Source of the DNA: Frigoriglobus tundricola
GTDB taxonomy: Bacteria; Planctomycetota; Planctomycetia; Gemmatales; Gemmataceae
NCBI RefSeq assembly: GCF_013128195.2
Contig: NZ_CP053452.2
Location: 682,001-746,000, forward strand
DNA: 64,000 nt
Direction: 5' to 3'
Position numbers and translations under genes: made by a program. Position 1 is the stretch's first letter, and every line of letters starts with the position of its first letter. Below, piece after piece: positions 31,972 through 40,291 of the stretch. Below the pieces are notes generated by a model. The model was not told the DNA's origin. It saw nothing but the letters and a program-made list of their open reading frames with translations, and ran no database searches.

Positions 31972-32019
31972 GCGGACATAGTTGAGGCGCTCATGCAAAG
32001 GAGTGTCAACTATGTCCGC
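31972..32019 (+). promoter_or_regulatory. Start-codon hairpin of the DUF1580 gene
   Basis: GCGGACATAGTTGA (31972-31985) and TCAACTATGTCCGC (32006-32019) are perfect 14-base reverse complements. The ribosome site AAAGGAG (about 31997-32003) is in the 20-base loop, and the ATG (32012-32014) is in the right arm. A short tandem repeat of CGACGAACTGC lies just upstream (about 31919-31950). The structure could block translation or be a protein operator. Confidence 0.6.
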
Positions 32020-32401
32020 AACTGTTTCCACCCCCACGCCGGCGGCAGCGCCCTCGCTCCTCACGAGCGGCGAGAAACTGTTCAGCCCGGCCGCCATCGC
32101 CAAACAGATCCCCAGCCACCGCGACAAGGCGCACCTGAACGGCGCCACCGTGTTTCGGTGGATCGTCCGCGGCGTGAAGACCGCGAACGGTGACGTGATC
32201 CGGCTCGAGGCCGTGAAGCTCGGCAGTTTCTGGCGCACCTCACTCGAGGCTGTCGAGCGGTTCAGCTCGAAGCTGACGTCTGCGTCGATCCAAACCGACA
32301 CCCCGCCGGCACCTCTCGCCCCCACCCCGAAGCAGCGCTCCCGCGCCGCGGCGAAAGCGTCGCGCGAGGCGGACGCGCTGTTCGGCCGGGCGGGTGAGTA
32401 G
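32012..32401 (+). CDS. DUF1580 protein
   Basis: A 129-residue protein. After a Thr/Pro/Ala-rich start, residues about 20-85 (LLTSGEKLFSPAAIAKQIPS, HLNGATVFRWIVRGVKTANG, VIRLEAVKLGSFWRTSLEAV) match DUF1580, a planctomycete family related to excisionase-type HTH proteins that choose a DNA site with a serine-rich recognition helix. The C-terminal tail is basic. As a DNA-binding accessory factor of the second integrase it would fit the context, but this is inference. Confidence 0.75.
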   Translation: MSATVSTPTPAAAPSLLTSGEKLFSPAAIAKQIPSHRDKAHLNGATVFRWIVRGVKTANGDVIRLEAVKLGSFWRTSLEAVERFSSKLTSASIQTDTPPAPLAPTPKQRSRAAAKASREADALFGRAGE

Positions 32402-32430
32402 CACCCACATTTCACGGAGGACAACGGCAC

Positions 32431-33246
32431 ATGACCGAACGCGACGCCCTGCTGCGCGCGATCTGCGCCAACCCCGACGACGACACGCCGCGCCTGGTGT
32501 ACGCCGATTGGCTCGATGAACATGGTGATCGACGCGATCGGGCGCGGGCCGGGCTCATCCGCGCGAGCATCAGCATACACCGCGGCATCGTGCCGACGTG
32601 TAATCGGATCACAGGTGACAACGTGACGCGCGAGGGTTTGGTGAGCCCGGTCAAGCGGTGCCGGTGTGACTGGTGCAAGCTCTCGCGGCGGTCGTGGATG
32701 GCGTCCCGGTCATACGCAGGAGAGTGGAGAGGCGAGGCGCTTAAACCAATTGAGGACGAACGTGTCCGTCAGGCCGGGCAGGTGATCCGAGACGGTGGCG
32801 ACCTTCGCGCGCTCTTCGCGACCCACACGCCGATCGATGTGCTGTTCCGGCGCGGGTTCGTTGAGTGCCTGAGTTTGACAGTAAGCGATTTCATGGGCCA
32901 CGCAGGATCGCTGTGCACGCTGAGCCCCATAGCCGAGATCAGGTTGATCAGCAACGCCCCGATGGAATGCAGTCCCGGCCACGCCTGGGACCGACGCTAT
33001 CCGGAGGGTCGGTTCCAGTTCCGCGATTTCGGACCGTGGACGCCGGGGCTCGAGTTCGATGGGAACGATGTCCCGAGTGAGATCTACGAACTGATGCCAG
33101 ACGCCGTCGTTCTGGAGGACGACGAGCACTTGAAGCTGTACCCGTCCCGCGAGCGGGCAGATGAATCTCTACGCCATGCGTGCCTGATGTGGGGCCGACA
33201 GGAGCGAGACCGGCTCTGGGCGCGAAGCGCAGCTGCGGCTGCGTGA
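32431..33246 (+). CDS. TIGR02996-domain protein
   Basis: A 271-residue protein. Residues 1-42 are the TIGR02996 signature (MTERDALLRAICANPDDDTP, RLVYADWLDEHGD). This domain is highly amplified in Gemmata and relatives and of unknown function. The rest has a possible zinc site (KRCRCDWCKLSRRSW, residues about 74-88) and a region that resembles decayed leucine-rich repeats (LFRRGFVECLSLTVSDFMGH, IAEIRLISNAPME). It follows DUF1580 after 29 bases. Confidence 0.85.
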   Translation: MTERDALLRAICANPDDDTPRLVYADWLDEHGDRRDRARAGLIRASISIHRGIVPTCNRITGDNVTREGLVSPVKRCRCDWCKLSRRSWMASRSYAGEWRGEALKPIEDERVRQAGQVIRDGGDLRALFATHTPIDVLFRRGFVECLSLTVSDFMGHAGSLCTLSPIAEIRLISNAPMECSPGHAWDRRYPEGRFQFRDFGPWTPGLEFDGNDVPSEIYELMPDAVVLEDDEHLKLYPSRERADESLRHACLMWGRQERDRLWARSAAAAA

Positions 33247-33311
33247 TGCTGTGCACGCTCGTGCCGGCGGCTACTTCGGGCGCCGGGTCGTGAACCCTAC
33301 AGGAATAACCA

Positions 33312-33548
33312 ATGACCGAGAGTGAGACGCCGACACTGACTGCCGTTCAGATCATCGAGCTTCAGCGGTTCGAGGCGCTGATAGTGGAGAACCTGCGCCG
33401 CGGGAAGCCGCCCACCGAGATGAAGCCCGACGCGAACGGCATCATCGCTCGCGCCTTCAACGTGGCCGACATGGACGCGCCGGCCGGGCACGAGCGGGAA
33501 ACCGCGGCCGGCGATTCAGTCCTTCAATTCGCGTCTGACGCCTGCTGA
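33312..33548 (+). CDS. Small hypothetical protein
   Basis: A 78-residue protein (TLTAVQIIELQRFEALIVEN, GKPPTEMKPDANGIIARAFN, VADMDAPAGHERETAAG). The start has a plausible site (GGAATAACCA). No family is recognised. It is the last gene before the tRNA-Arg remnant. Confidence 0.45.
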   Translation: MTESETPTLTAVQIIELQRFEALIVENLRRGKPPTEMKPDANGIIARAFNVADMDAPAGHERETAAGDSVLQFASDAC

Positions 33549-33638
33549 CGCCTGCTCGCAGGGGTAGATAGGTGCAAATGGAGGCCGATGAAATGAAGAA
33601 ATCCCAGGATTTCCCGGGTTTTTGCTGATCCGAAGGCT

Positions 33639-33676
33639 TTAGGAAACCAGTGCTCTATCCCCTGAGCTACGAGGGC
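33639..33676 (-). other. tRNA-Arg(CCU) 5'-half remnant
   Basis: The minus strand reads GCCCTCGTAGCTCAGGGGAT then AGAGCACTGGTTTCCTAA: a 5' acceptor strand, D-arm, anticodon-stem strand and a loop with anticodon CCT. After the loop the expected ACCAG strand, T-arm and GAGGGC acceptor are absent. The break is at the 3' side of the anticodon loop. This is a typical footprint of an integrase that uses the anticodon region, or the edge of an old island. Confidence 0.65.
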
Positions 33677-33820
33677 AAATTAGCAGAAATCTCAAGCACG
33701 TTCACACATTTCGCCGCTTAGCACTTCGGCAGTTACCGCCTCGTATTCTCGGAAGCGGCTGAGGGCGTCGTCACCGCCACGAGCCGCGTTCACGACGCCC
33801 GCTTTCGCGGAGCCACCACC

Positions 33821-33994
33821 GTGCTCAAGAGAGATTCTACAAGCTCGCGGTTCGCGCACAAGCCACTGAAGCGGCCCAAACACTATGCGGACTTTCCGCC
33901 CTGTGCCCACGCCGCGAAACGTTGGGCGAAGCGAAAGGCGAATCCGTGGGCGATCCACTCCTTCGATCATCGCTATATAATTATTTATATTTGA
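33821..33994 (+). pseudogene. Decayed N-terminal piece of an integrase
   Basis: From GTG 33821-33823 the frame reads FAHKPLKRPKHYADFPPCAH, AAKRWAKRKANPWAIHSFD, then AT-rich codons and TGA at 33992-33994. This resembles the start of planctomycete phage-type integrases (a KPxPYPDFPLFPHxxGRWAKKI pattern), with the following part lost. It lies 145 bases from the tRNA-Arg half. Confidence 0.4.
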
Positions 33995-34563
33995 TAAATA
34001 TCTGGCAGCTAAGGACGCGCTGCACGCGCCGCAAGATGTCAACAGGTATCGCGGTCAAGATGTTCGTCAACTGGAGCCCCAACGACTAAGAGGAGCGGCG
34101 AGCCAGTCCGTGGGTCGTTGCACGCCTAGGGCGGGACATGTCCGTGTCGGCCGCCCGAAATGCCGGCTCCAATCCCTGTTCCCTGGGGAGCCACCCGTTT
34201 CCGAGCGGGTTAGTCAAGGCCCGGCGGGCCGACTGTCTCGAGGGGGGTGTGAACGGTGCGGCGCCCGGCCGGTCGGTGGAGAGGTCGTGTCAGGGCCTTG
34301 ATAGCGTGCGGGAGGTCGGGGCTGTGTCGGGTTGAACGTCCAAGGTGACCGGAGCGGGCCTCTCCTTCACCCGACTCAGCGAGTGAAGTCCCCATTGCGA
34401 GCACCCTCCCTCAGCCCGGGGGGGAAACGTGTTGGGGGTAGTCCCACTTCTCCCCACCAGTAAACAGAGGCGGGTGCAAGCGGGCTCCCAAACAGGTCGC
34501 AGAACGGCGTCTTTTCCAAAGTCGCCCGTCCGCATTTAATGTTCCCGTGCTTCTCATCGCGGG
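33995..34563. other. Gene-free stretch
   Basis: No convincing gene, RNA or repeat was found. The left end (33970-34000) has an unusually AT-rich patch (TATATAATTATTTATATTTG). A 63-codon minus frame (34376-34567) overlaps the next gene's stop by 4 bases, but its composition is not gene-like. The stretch probably marks the border of the second island. Confidence 0.5.
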
Positions 34564-35289
34564 TCACTCCTTAGCGGGCGGGAGCGGCTCGCCTTTCTGC
34601 GCGCCGGGGGCGCGCGGAGGGGCAGTTTCCGCTCCACCGGCGCTCTCGAGACGGTTCATCACGCTCAACCAGGCGCCCGCCGCCTTCGCCAATTCACCTG
34701 CTTTCCAGTAGTCCCCGGCATCATATGCCTTCCGTCCCTCGCGGTACACGCGAGCCGCTTCGTCGAAGAAGTCTTTGCTCACCCCGGTCGCCAGTGTACC
34801 ACCATTCGCGATCGGATCGCGAAGCCGGTTAAACGCATCGAGGACATGGGTCCAGGGGCCGTCCTTTCCGGTCACCCCGTCTTTGACCGGCTTGGCCGCA
34901 TCAGGGTCCGCCGGGGGCTCGGGCAGGCCCGGGACCGGTTGGAGCCCGGACCGTCGCGAGCAAAGCAGCCCGCGCACCGCGTCGTTGGCGGCATCGGCCA
35001 ACACGCGCGCCCGGCGGGGGTCTGTTGGGTACGCCTTCACCGCGTCCCGGTAGAACGTCTTCGCGTGGTCGAACAGTTGTCCCGCCTCCTTGCCCGTCGG
35101 CGGCGTCTGAGACAGATCGGTGATGGCATCGAACGCCTGCTGAAGCGCCCTCGCGACAGCCCCCTGATCCACTTTCTCCGGATCGCCCTTTGGACCCTTC
35201 GCCGGCGCCGGCGGCTTGTCCTGACCGGCCGCCGCAGCGGGGCCGAGAAGCAATGACCCGACGATGAGCCGAATGGCAGTTGTCCGCAT
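34564..35289 (-). CDS. Exported helical-repeat protein
   Basis: A 241-residue protein with a signal peptide (AIRLIVGSLLLGPAAAAGQ). A Lys/Pro/Asp linker is followed by helices of TPR-like spacing (ARALQQAFDAITDLSQTPPT, LFDHAKTFYRDAVKAYPTDP, RRARVLADAANDAVRGLLCS, AARVYREGRKAYDAGDYWKA, LAKAAGAWLSVMNRLE). The tail is Pro/Ala-rich. No enzymatic motif is visible; it may be a periplasmic scaffold. It is transcribed divergently from the SDR gene across a 466-base region. Confidence 0.55.
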   Translation of the reverse strand: MRTTAIRLIVGSLLLGPAAAAGQDKPPAPAKGPKGDPEKVDQGAVARALQQAFDAITDLSQTPPTGKEAGQLFDHAKTFYRDAVKAYPTDPRRARVLADAANDAVRGLLCSRRSGLQPVPGLPEPPADPDAAKPVKDGVTGKDGPWTHVLDAFNRLRDPIANGGTLATGVSKDFFDEAARVYREGRKAYDAGDYWKAGELAKAAGAWLSVMNRLESAGGAETAPPRAPGAQKGEPLPPAKE

Positions 35290-35755
35290 GATTGGACCTC
35301 TCGTGTTCGCTCTCTTTACCCATCGTGCGGCGAAGCTCAGTCACGCGCACGTCTTCGCCGCGCTGGTAAGAAATGTGCAAATCGGAAGCCACACCCGGCG
35401 GAAGAGCGAGGGCCTTTTGAACCCCAGGCGCACTCGTGCGAAAAACCATTGGTTCTTTGCCGCGTGCACCGGGGCCGCCGGCCGCGCGTGCAAACTTGTC
35501 GGGCGGCGCGGAGCCGATACGCCCGGAACGCTCGTCACCAACGGTGAGCCCCCTGTGGGGAACCGGCCCCAATTGTCCCGGCAGCGCGGTCGCGCCCCGT
35601 GGTTCACCCGTTAGAGAACAAACCCGAATTCGAACAACGCCCTCCCGTGCCGCCAAAAGGAGCCGACCCCGGATCATTGGAATAGTGGGCAAAATCGAGC
35701 GCGTGCGGCACTCAGATTGCAGATTGATCATTTGTTTTGATGGAGGAGGTGGATT
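35290..35755. promoter_or_regulatory. Divergent intergenic region
   Basis: 466 bases between divergent genes with no coding sequence I can support. It should contain promoters for both. The last 40 bases before the SDR start are AT-richer (CAGATTGATCATTTGTTTTG). No clear inverted repeat was found. Confidence 0.35.
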
Positions 35756-36772
35756 GTGGCCGAATCGAGCAACGGTGGCTCCCGTCCGGAAGTGGTCGTC
35801 GTGACTGGGGCGTCGGCGGGTGTGGGCCGAGCCGTGGTCCGCGAGTTCGCCAAAAGCGGGGCGCACCTGGCCCTCATCGCCCGCGGAACGGACGGTCTGG
35901 AGGGTGCGCGGCGCGAGGTGGAAGCGTGCGGCGGGCGGGCGCTCGTCCTCCCCCTCGATGTGGCCGACGCTGGCGCCGTGGACCGCGCCGCCGAGCGGGT
36001 GGAGCGGGAACTCGGCCCGATCGACGTCTGGGTGAACGACGCGATGGTGTCCGTCTTCTCACCCGTTGCGCAGATGACTGCCGACGACTACCGCCGGGTG
36101 ACGGAAGTGACGTACCTGGGTTTCGTTCACGGCACCCTGGCCGCCTTGCGCCACATGCTCCCGCGCGACCGGGGGACCATCGTTCAGGTCGGCTCCGCAC
36201 TCGCGTACCGCGGGATCCCGCTCCAGTCGGCGTACTGTGCGGCCAAACACGCCGTTAAGGGATTCACTGAATCGCTCCGGTGCGAGCTGATCCACGCCGG
36301 CAGCGGCGTGAAGGTGACGATGGTCCAGCTCCCGGCGGTGAACACGCCTCAGTTCGACTGGTCCAAGTCCCGGATGCCGCGCCGGGCGCAGCCGGTTCCG
36401 CCGATCTACGAGCCGGAAGTGCCCGCGCGGGCGATTCACTACGCGGCCCATCACTACCGCCGCGAATGGAACGTCGGACTCATGACCGACGTCGCGATTA
36501 CCGGGAACGCCATCGCCCCCGGGCTCGGAGACTACTACCTGGGGAAAACCGGATACGACTCCCAGATGACGGCCGAACCGGAAGACCCGAACCGACCGGA
36601 CAACTTGCACCACCCGCTCCCCGGCGACCGCGGCGCACACGGCCGGTTCGACGCCCGTTCTGCCCGGGCCAGCGAGCAATGGTGGGTCACGAAGAACCGC
36701 GCCCCTCTCGCCCTCGCCGGCATCGGGCTACTGGGACTGGCGCTCCTCGCCGCCCGCCCGCGCCGCGCGTAG
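35756..36772 (+). CDS. Short-chain dehydrogenase with C-terminal membrane anchor
   Basis: GTG at 35756-35758 follows GGAGGTGG. The 338-residue product has the SDR cofactor motif VVVTGASAGVGRAVVREFAK, DVAD for adenine binding, WVNDAMVSVF (in place of the usual NNAG) and the active site SALAYRGIPLQSAYCAAKHA with YxxxK. Residues about 290-310 are Arg/Ser-rich and residues about 314-334 form a transmembrane helix (APLALAGIGLLGLALLAA). The substrate is unknown; membrane-anchored SDRs of this length are common next to stress and carbohydrate genes in planctomycetes. Confidence 0.85.
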   Translation: MAESSNGGSRPEVVVVTGASAGVGRAVVREFAKSGAHLALIARGTDGLEGARREVEACGGRALVLPLDVADAGAVDRAAERVERELGPIDVWVNDAMVSVFSPVAQMTADDYRRVTEVTYLGFVHGTLAALRHMLPRDRGTIVQVGSALAYRGIPLQSAYCAAKHAVKGFTESLRCELIHAGSGVKVTMVQLPAVNTPQFDWSKSRMPRRAQPVPPIYEPEVPARAIHYAAHHYRREWNVGLMTDVAITGNAIAPGLGDYYLGKTGYDSQMTAEPEDPNRPDNLHHPLPGDRGAHGRFDARSARASEQWWVTKNRAPLALAGIGLLGLALLAARPRRA

Positions 36773-36895
36773 CCCCGATCACGGGCCGCACCCGCCGCGG
36801 GTGTGCCCCACCGCACACGGGGAGCTGCCCCCGTGACTCCGACCCGGCCTGGTGCCGCGGCGGGGACCACCGTTAGACCTTTTCCGGAGACTGTG

Positions 36896-37234
36896 ATGCT
36901 GCGTCTGCTCCTGGCCGCCCTGATGGGCCTGGCCCTCTCCCTCGGCACAGCTGCCGCCGACGACAAGAAGACTTCGGACAACAAGGACGCGAAGAAGCAC
37001 GAGGCCACCATCACGAAGATCGACGCGAAGAACCACACCCTCACGGTGAAGATGAAGGACAAGGACGGCAAGGACAAGGAGAAGGAGTTCAAGCTGACGG
37101 AGACGGTTCGCTATCTCGACAGCACCGGCAAGGCGATCGCAATCGACGTGTTCAAGAACGGCGACGAGGTTCTTGTGCTCGAGGCCGACGAGCAACTGAA
37201 AGAGGTTCACAAAAAGAAGACCGACAAGAAGTAG
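36896..37234 (+). CDS. Small exported Lys-rich protein
   Basis: ATG at 36896-36898 follows GGAG. The 112-residue product has a signal peptide (MLRLLLAALMGLALSLGTAA) and a Lys/Asp-rich mature part (KHEATITKIDAKNHTLTVKM, KEFKLTETVRYLDSTGKAIA, VFKNGDEVLVLEADE) with an OB-like or small beta-barrel pattern. Similar proteins occur in planctomycetes; function is unknown. A terminator hairpin follows 18 bases after the stop. Confidence 0.7.
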   Translation: MLRLLLAALMGLALSLGTAAADDKKTSDNKDAKKHEATITKIDAKNHTLTVKMKDKDGKDKEKEFKLTETVRYLDSTGKAIAIDVFKNGDEVLVLEADEQLKEVHKKKTDKK

Positions 37235-37252
37235 AAATCGCACGCCATCACC

Positions 37253-37286
37253 GACCGCCGGCACTCCCGATCGCGTGTCGGCGGTC
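37253..37286 (+). terminator. Rho-independent-type terminator
   Basis: GACCGCCGGCAC (37253-37264) pairs with GTGTCGGCGGTC (37275-37286) with one G-U pair and a 10-base loop. It is followed by TCTTCGTTTTCGTTTG. It lies between the small exported-protein gene (+) and the convergent glucoamylase gene (-). Confidence 0.7.
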
Positions 37287-37397
37287 TCTTCGTTTTCGTT
37301 TGGGCTCACGGGAGCACTACGAGCTGGTCTCACAATGCTTCGAAAGGCGGTGGCTCAAACCACCCCGCCAGTCAGTCGGCCCTCGGCCCTTCCTGCG

Positions 37398-39764
37398 TTA
37401 ACCGTTATGGGGGGAGACGGCCACCCGGAAATCGGTCCCCTCCCAGCGATCGGCTGCGGTCCAGTGGAACGTGAAAACGACCTCAGCGCCCGTTGAAATC
37501 GGACCGGTCGGTAAGTCGGCCACGAACATTCCAAGGCCCGTATCTCGGGTTTTCACCTCGTTCGTTTCTCTCCACCCGGTCGCGGTCCAGCGAACGAGGG
37601 CCGCGTCATTCAGTTCGATGCGTAGGGTATCACCTGCCGGCAGGTGTTTGCACTGTTTGTTAAAGCGCCAGACACCGATCCGCGGTTTTTGCTCACCCTT
37701 CACGTACCGTTGGAGCGTCTGGCGCGGCCGGTCGAACACCGCCCCGTCGCGCAGCGACCGGAGCAACTTGATGTATTCCGCGTGCGCCCACGCGAGCGGA
37801 CAGGCGGACGTGGTCGGTCGGCCGCGGAACAGGCCCTTCTCCGGGATGTCGGACTCGTCCCAGACCTGCTCCGGAATGAGGCCGGTTTCGGTCGCCGAGT
37901 CTTCCATGAGGCGGAGCATTCGTTCGGCCGCGTCGCGCCGGCCGGCGGCGAGTTCGTAGTGCCCCCGCTCGCCCGCGAACAGCGGCCACGCGCGGCCGAC
38001 CCCGCCATTGTGGTCGCGGGGCCGCCCGTCCGGGTATTCGCCGTACCGGTCCCCGGGGTACCGGTGCCAGCCGGGGCCGTACCCCAGATCGACCCGTAAC
38101 ACCGCGTCAATGACTTTGATGGTGTTCACGATCCGCGGGTCGTCCGCCGCGCGCAAGCCGAACCGCACCAGCGCGAGGGCATCGGGGCTGACCGAACGCC
38201 CGTCCGCTCCGTCCCGCGGGTCCGAACCGGTCCCGGGCGGCCCGCCGCGACCGCCCGTAGAACCCAATCGGACGTAGTACCCCTCGACCCCCACCCGCTT
38301 CGCCAGAGCGGTTCCGGTCACGTAGGTCCACTCTTCGATCGCGGCGTTCCACAGGTCCGCCGTCTCGCACAGATATTCGCCGAGCGCGGGTTCACCGTGC
38401 TCGGTGGCCATGTCCGCGGCGACAACGAGCGCCGCGATTTCCGCGCCGAGGGTGAACGGCGAGTAGCCGCCGTCGTGTTCCCACCGGTCCTCGGGTGTGG
38501 CGGGACCGTTGCGGACGAGGTACCCGGTGGCCCGGCGCACCATCGGCCAGAACCGGGCCGCCGCTCCCGAATCGACCGCCCCCGCGCGCCGGGCCAAGTC
38601 GAGTAGCAGGATCGCCAGAGCGGTCTCGTCCAGCTGGACCCCGTTCCAGTACGGCCCACCGTTCAGCCACATGTTCTGCGCCCAGTGCCCGTCCGGCTCT
38701 TGCGTCGATTCGAGAAACGCCAGGGTCGCCGGGACGTGGTCCGCGACCCCCGCGGCGAGCAACCCGCCGGCCGCCTCCACCAGATCGCGGGGCCAGACGA
38801 GGTGGTAGCCGCCGGTGTCCGTACCGGTTCGGCCCTGGCCGAACGGGACGGTGAGGCTGGCGACCGCCGCGCCGGGCGGGAACTTCGCCTCGTGCGTCCG
38901 CAGCACGGCGGCGCTCGCGCGATAGACGGTCGCGGTCCGGTCCGTGCGGCCGTCGAGCGGAAGAAGTGCGGCCTGCCACTTCGTCCACGCACGCGTGTAT
39001 CGCGTGAGCGGGGCATCGAACCCGTCGAACAGCGCGACGTTGGCGCGCTGGCCGGCCTCGTCCGGGTCGGAGCCGAACGCCAGCACGAGGAGGAACTCGC
39101 CCCTGGTGTGGTCGATCTGTCCGGTGAGAACGACGTTGCCGCCCTCGGCGCGGTCATAGCCCCACGTCATGCGCTTGTGCCGGGCGAGGTCCTGCCACCC
39201 GTCCGACCGACCGACGAACCCGACAGAGCGCGTGCCCCACGGGACCGAGGCGGCCAGGGCCACTGCGCCCCGCTCCCCGGTCGCGAACAGCATCGGCGTC
39301 CCCTTGTACTCACCCAGCCAGGCGCTCGCCTGCGGCCCGAGGTGCGGGTTGAGGATCGCGTACACCGCCAGATCCCGCCCCTCGGCCGGGTTGAACTGTG
39401 TCTGTTGGAGAACGACTGGCAGGTCGGGGTGCGAGAACACCCCCTTTTGGATCTGGTAGTGCCCCCGGCGGCACTCGTTCACGAGGCCGTACGCCGGTAC
39501 GCCCGGTTCGGGCAGGATCGCTATCGAGTCCGTGTCGTCCTTTTCCCAGGAGAAGAAATCGTGGCCGTCCGCGACCGCCAGCCCGAAGTCGCGGACGCAC
39601 GGGTGATCGGCGTAGGGGAAGTAGACCTCTTCCACGACCCCGCGCCCGAGGGTGAACCAGAGCGGACTCTCCGCCGTCACGGCGGTCCCGACCCCGACCT
39701 TGGCACCGGAGTTCCATATCGGGTCCGCGCCCGGTGCACCGGGCGCTTCGGACAGCTTCTTCAC
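37398..39764 (-). CDS. GH15 glucoamylase / glucodextranase-like enzyme
   Basis: GTG at 39762-39764 follows GAGGAG; an upstream ATG (39818) is possible. The 788-residue protein has an N-terminal beta-sandwich (PIWNSGAKVGVGTAVTAESP, YFPYADHPCVRDFGLAV, Glucodextran_N-like) and a GH15 (alpha/alpha)6 barrel: GYHLVWPRDLVEAAGGLLAA, HWAQNMWLNGGPYWNGVQLD, AAIEEWTYVTG (a candidate general-acid Glu) and GLIPEQVWDESD (a candidate base Glu). No signal peptide is seen, so it is probably cytoplasmic. It hydrolyses terminal glucose from alpha-glucans. It follows the DUF296 gene. Confidence 0.85.
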   Translation of the reverse strand: MKKLSEAPGAPGADPIWNSGAKVGVGTAVTAESPLWFTLGRGVVEEVYFPYADHPCVRDFGLAVADGHDFFSWEKDDTDSIAILPEPGVPAYGLVNECRRGHYQIQKGVFSHPDLPVVLQQTQFNPAEGRDLAVYAILNPHLGPQASAWLGEYKGTPMLFATGERGAVALAASVPWGTRSVGFVGRSDGWQDLARHKRMTWGYDRAEGGNVVLTGQIDHTRGEFLLVLAFGSDPDEAGQRANVALFDGFDAPLTRYTRAWTKWQAALLPLDGRTDRTATVYRASAAVLRTHEAKFPPGAAVASLTVPFGQGRTGTDTGGYHLVWPRDLVEAAGGLLAAGVADHVPATLAFLESTQEPDGHWAQNMWLNGGPYWNGVQLDETALAILLLDLARRAGAVDSGAAARFWPMVRRATGYLVRNGPATPEDRWEHDGGYSPFTLGAEIAALVVAADMATEHGEPALGEYLCETADLWNAAIEEWTYVTGTALAKRVGVEGYYVRLGSTGGRGGPPGTGSDPRDGADGRSVSPDALALVRFGLRAADDPRIVNTIKVIDAVLRVDLGYGPGWHRYPGDRYGEYPDGRPRDHNGGVGRAWPLFAGERGHYELAAGRRDAAERMLRLMEDSATETGLIPEQVWDESDIPEKGLFRGRPTTSACPLAWAHAEYIKLLRSLRDGAVFDRPRQTLQRYVKGEQKPRIGVWRFNKQCKHLPAGDTLRIELNDAALVRWTATGWRETNEVKTRDTGLGMFVADLPTGPISTGAEVVFTFHWTAADRWEGTDFRVAVSPHNG

Positions 39765-39856
39765 GGGCTCTCCTCGGTTCGCCTCTTGCGTCGCACGGGT
39801 CCGGAACCGCGTGTCCATTACCAATCTCCCGTATGGGACCGGCGGACGAACCCGGA

Positions 39857-40291
39857 TCAAACGCGGATCAGCGTGAGGCCAGATTGCGCATCGTACTTCC
39901 GCCCCAGGTGCTTCGGGTACTCGACCAGCACCAGCTCGAGTGTCGGCCGGACGCGGGCTCGTTTCAGGTGCCCGCCGCGTGTGGAGCCGTCCACGCGCCC
40001 CACAACAACGTGCGCGTGGACCACCGGCTCTCCGTCGTCTCGCCAGGCGATGTCGCCGGCGAGCGTCAGCACCTCGACCTGCTCGTCCAGGGGAATGTCC
40101 TTGTATTGCTTGCTGGGCCAGTCGAAGTAAGCGAGGACCGCGTCGGAGAACGCCCCGATCGCGGTGAAATGCGCGGACCGCGGCCGATGGTCGTGCGCGA
40201 ACCGCTTCAGCCCCGCAACGACCTCGTCGCCGGTCTCGTAGATCAGCGCGAAGGTCCGCTCGCGGGCCTCGTCGAGGACACTCGTTTTCAT
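39857..40291 (-). CDS. PPC/DUF296 domain protein
   Basis: A 144-residue protein matching the PPC (PCC/DUF296) fold: LIYETGDEVVAGLKRFAHDH, SAHFTAIGAFSDAVLAYFDW, VEVLTLAGDIAWRDDGEPVV, HAHVVVGRVDGSTRGGHLKR and TLELVLVEYP. The His/Gly-rich strand is the trimer-core hallmark. Without an AT-hook it is probably not DNA-binding. The start overlaps the stop of the FAD/Fe-S dehydrogenase by 4 bases (ATGA). Confidence 0.85.
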   Translation of the reverse strand: MKTSVLDEARERTFALIYETGDEVVAGLKRFAHDHRPRSAHFTAIGAFSDAVLAYFDWPSKQYKDIPLDEQVEVLTLAGDIAWRDDGEPVVHAHVVVGRVDGSTRGGHLKRARVRPTLELVLVEYPKHLGRKYDAQSGLTLIRV

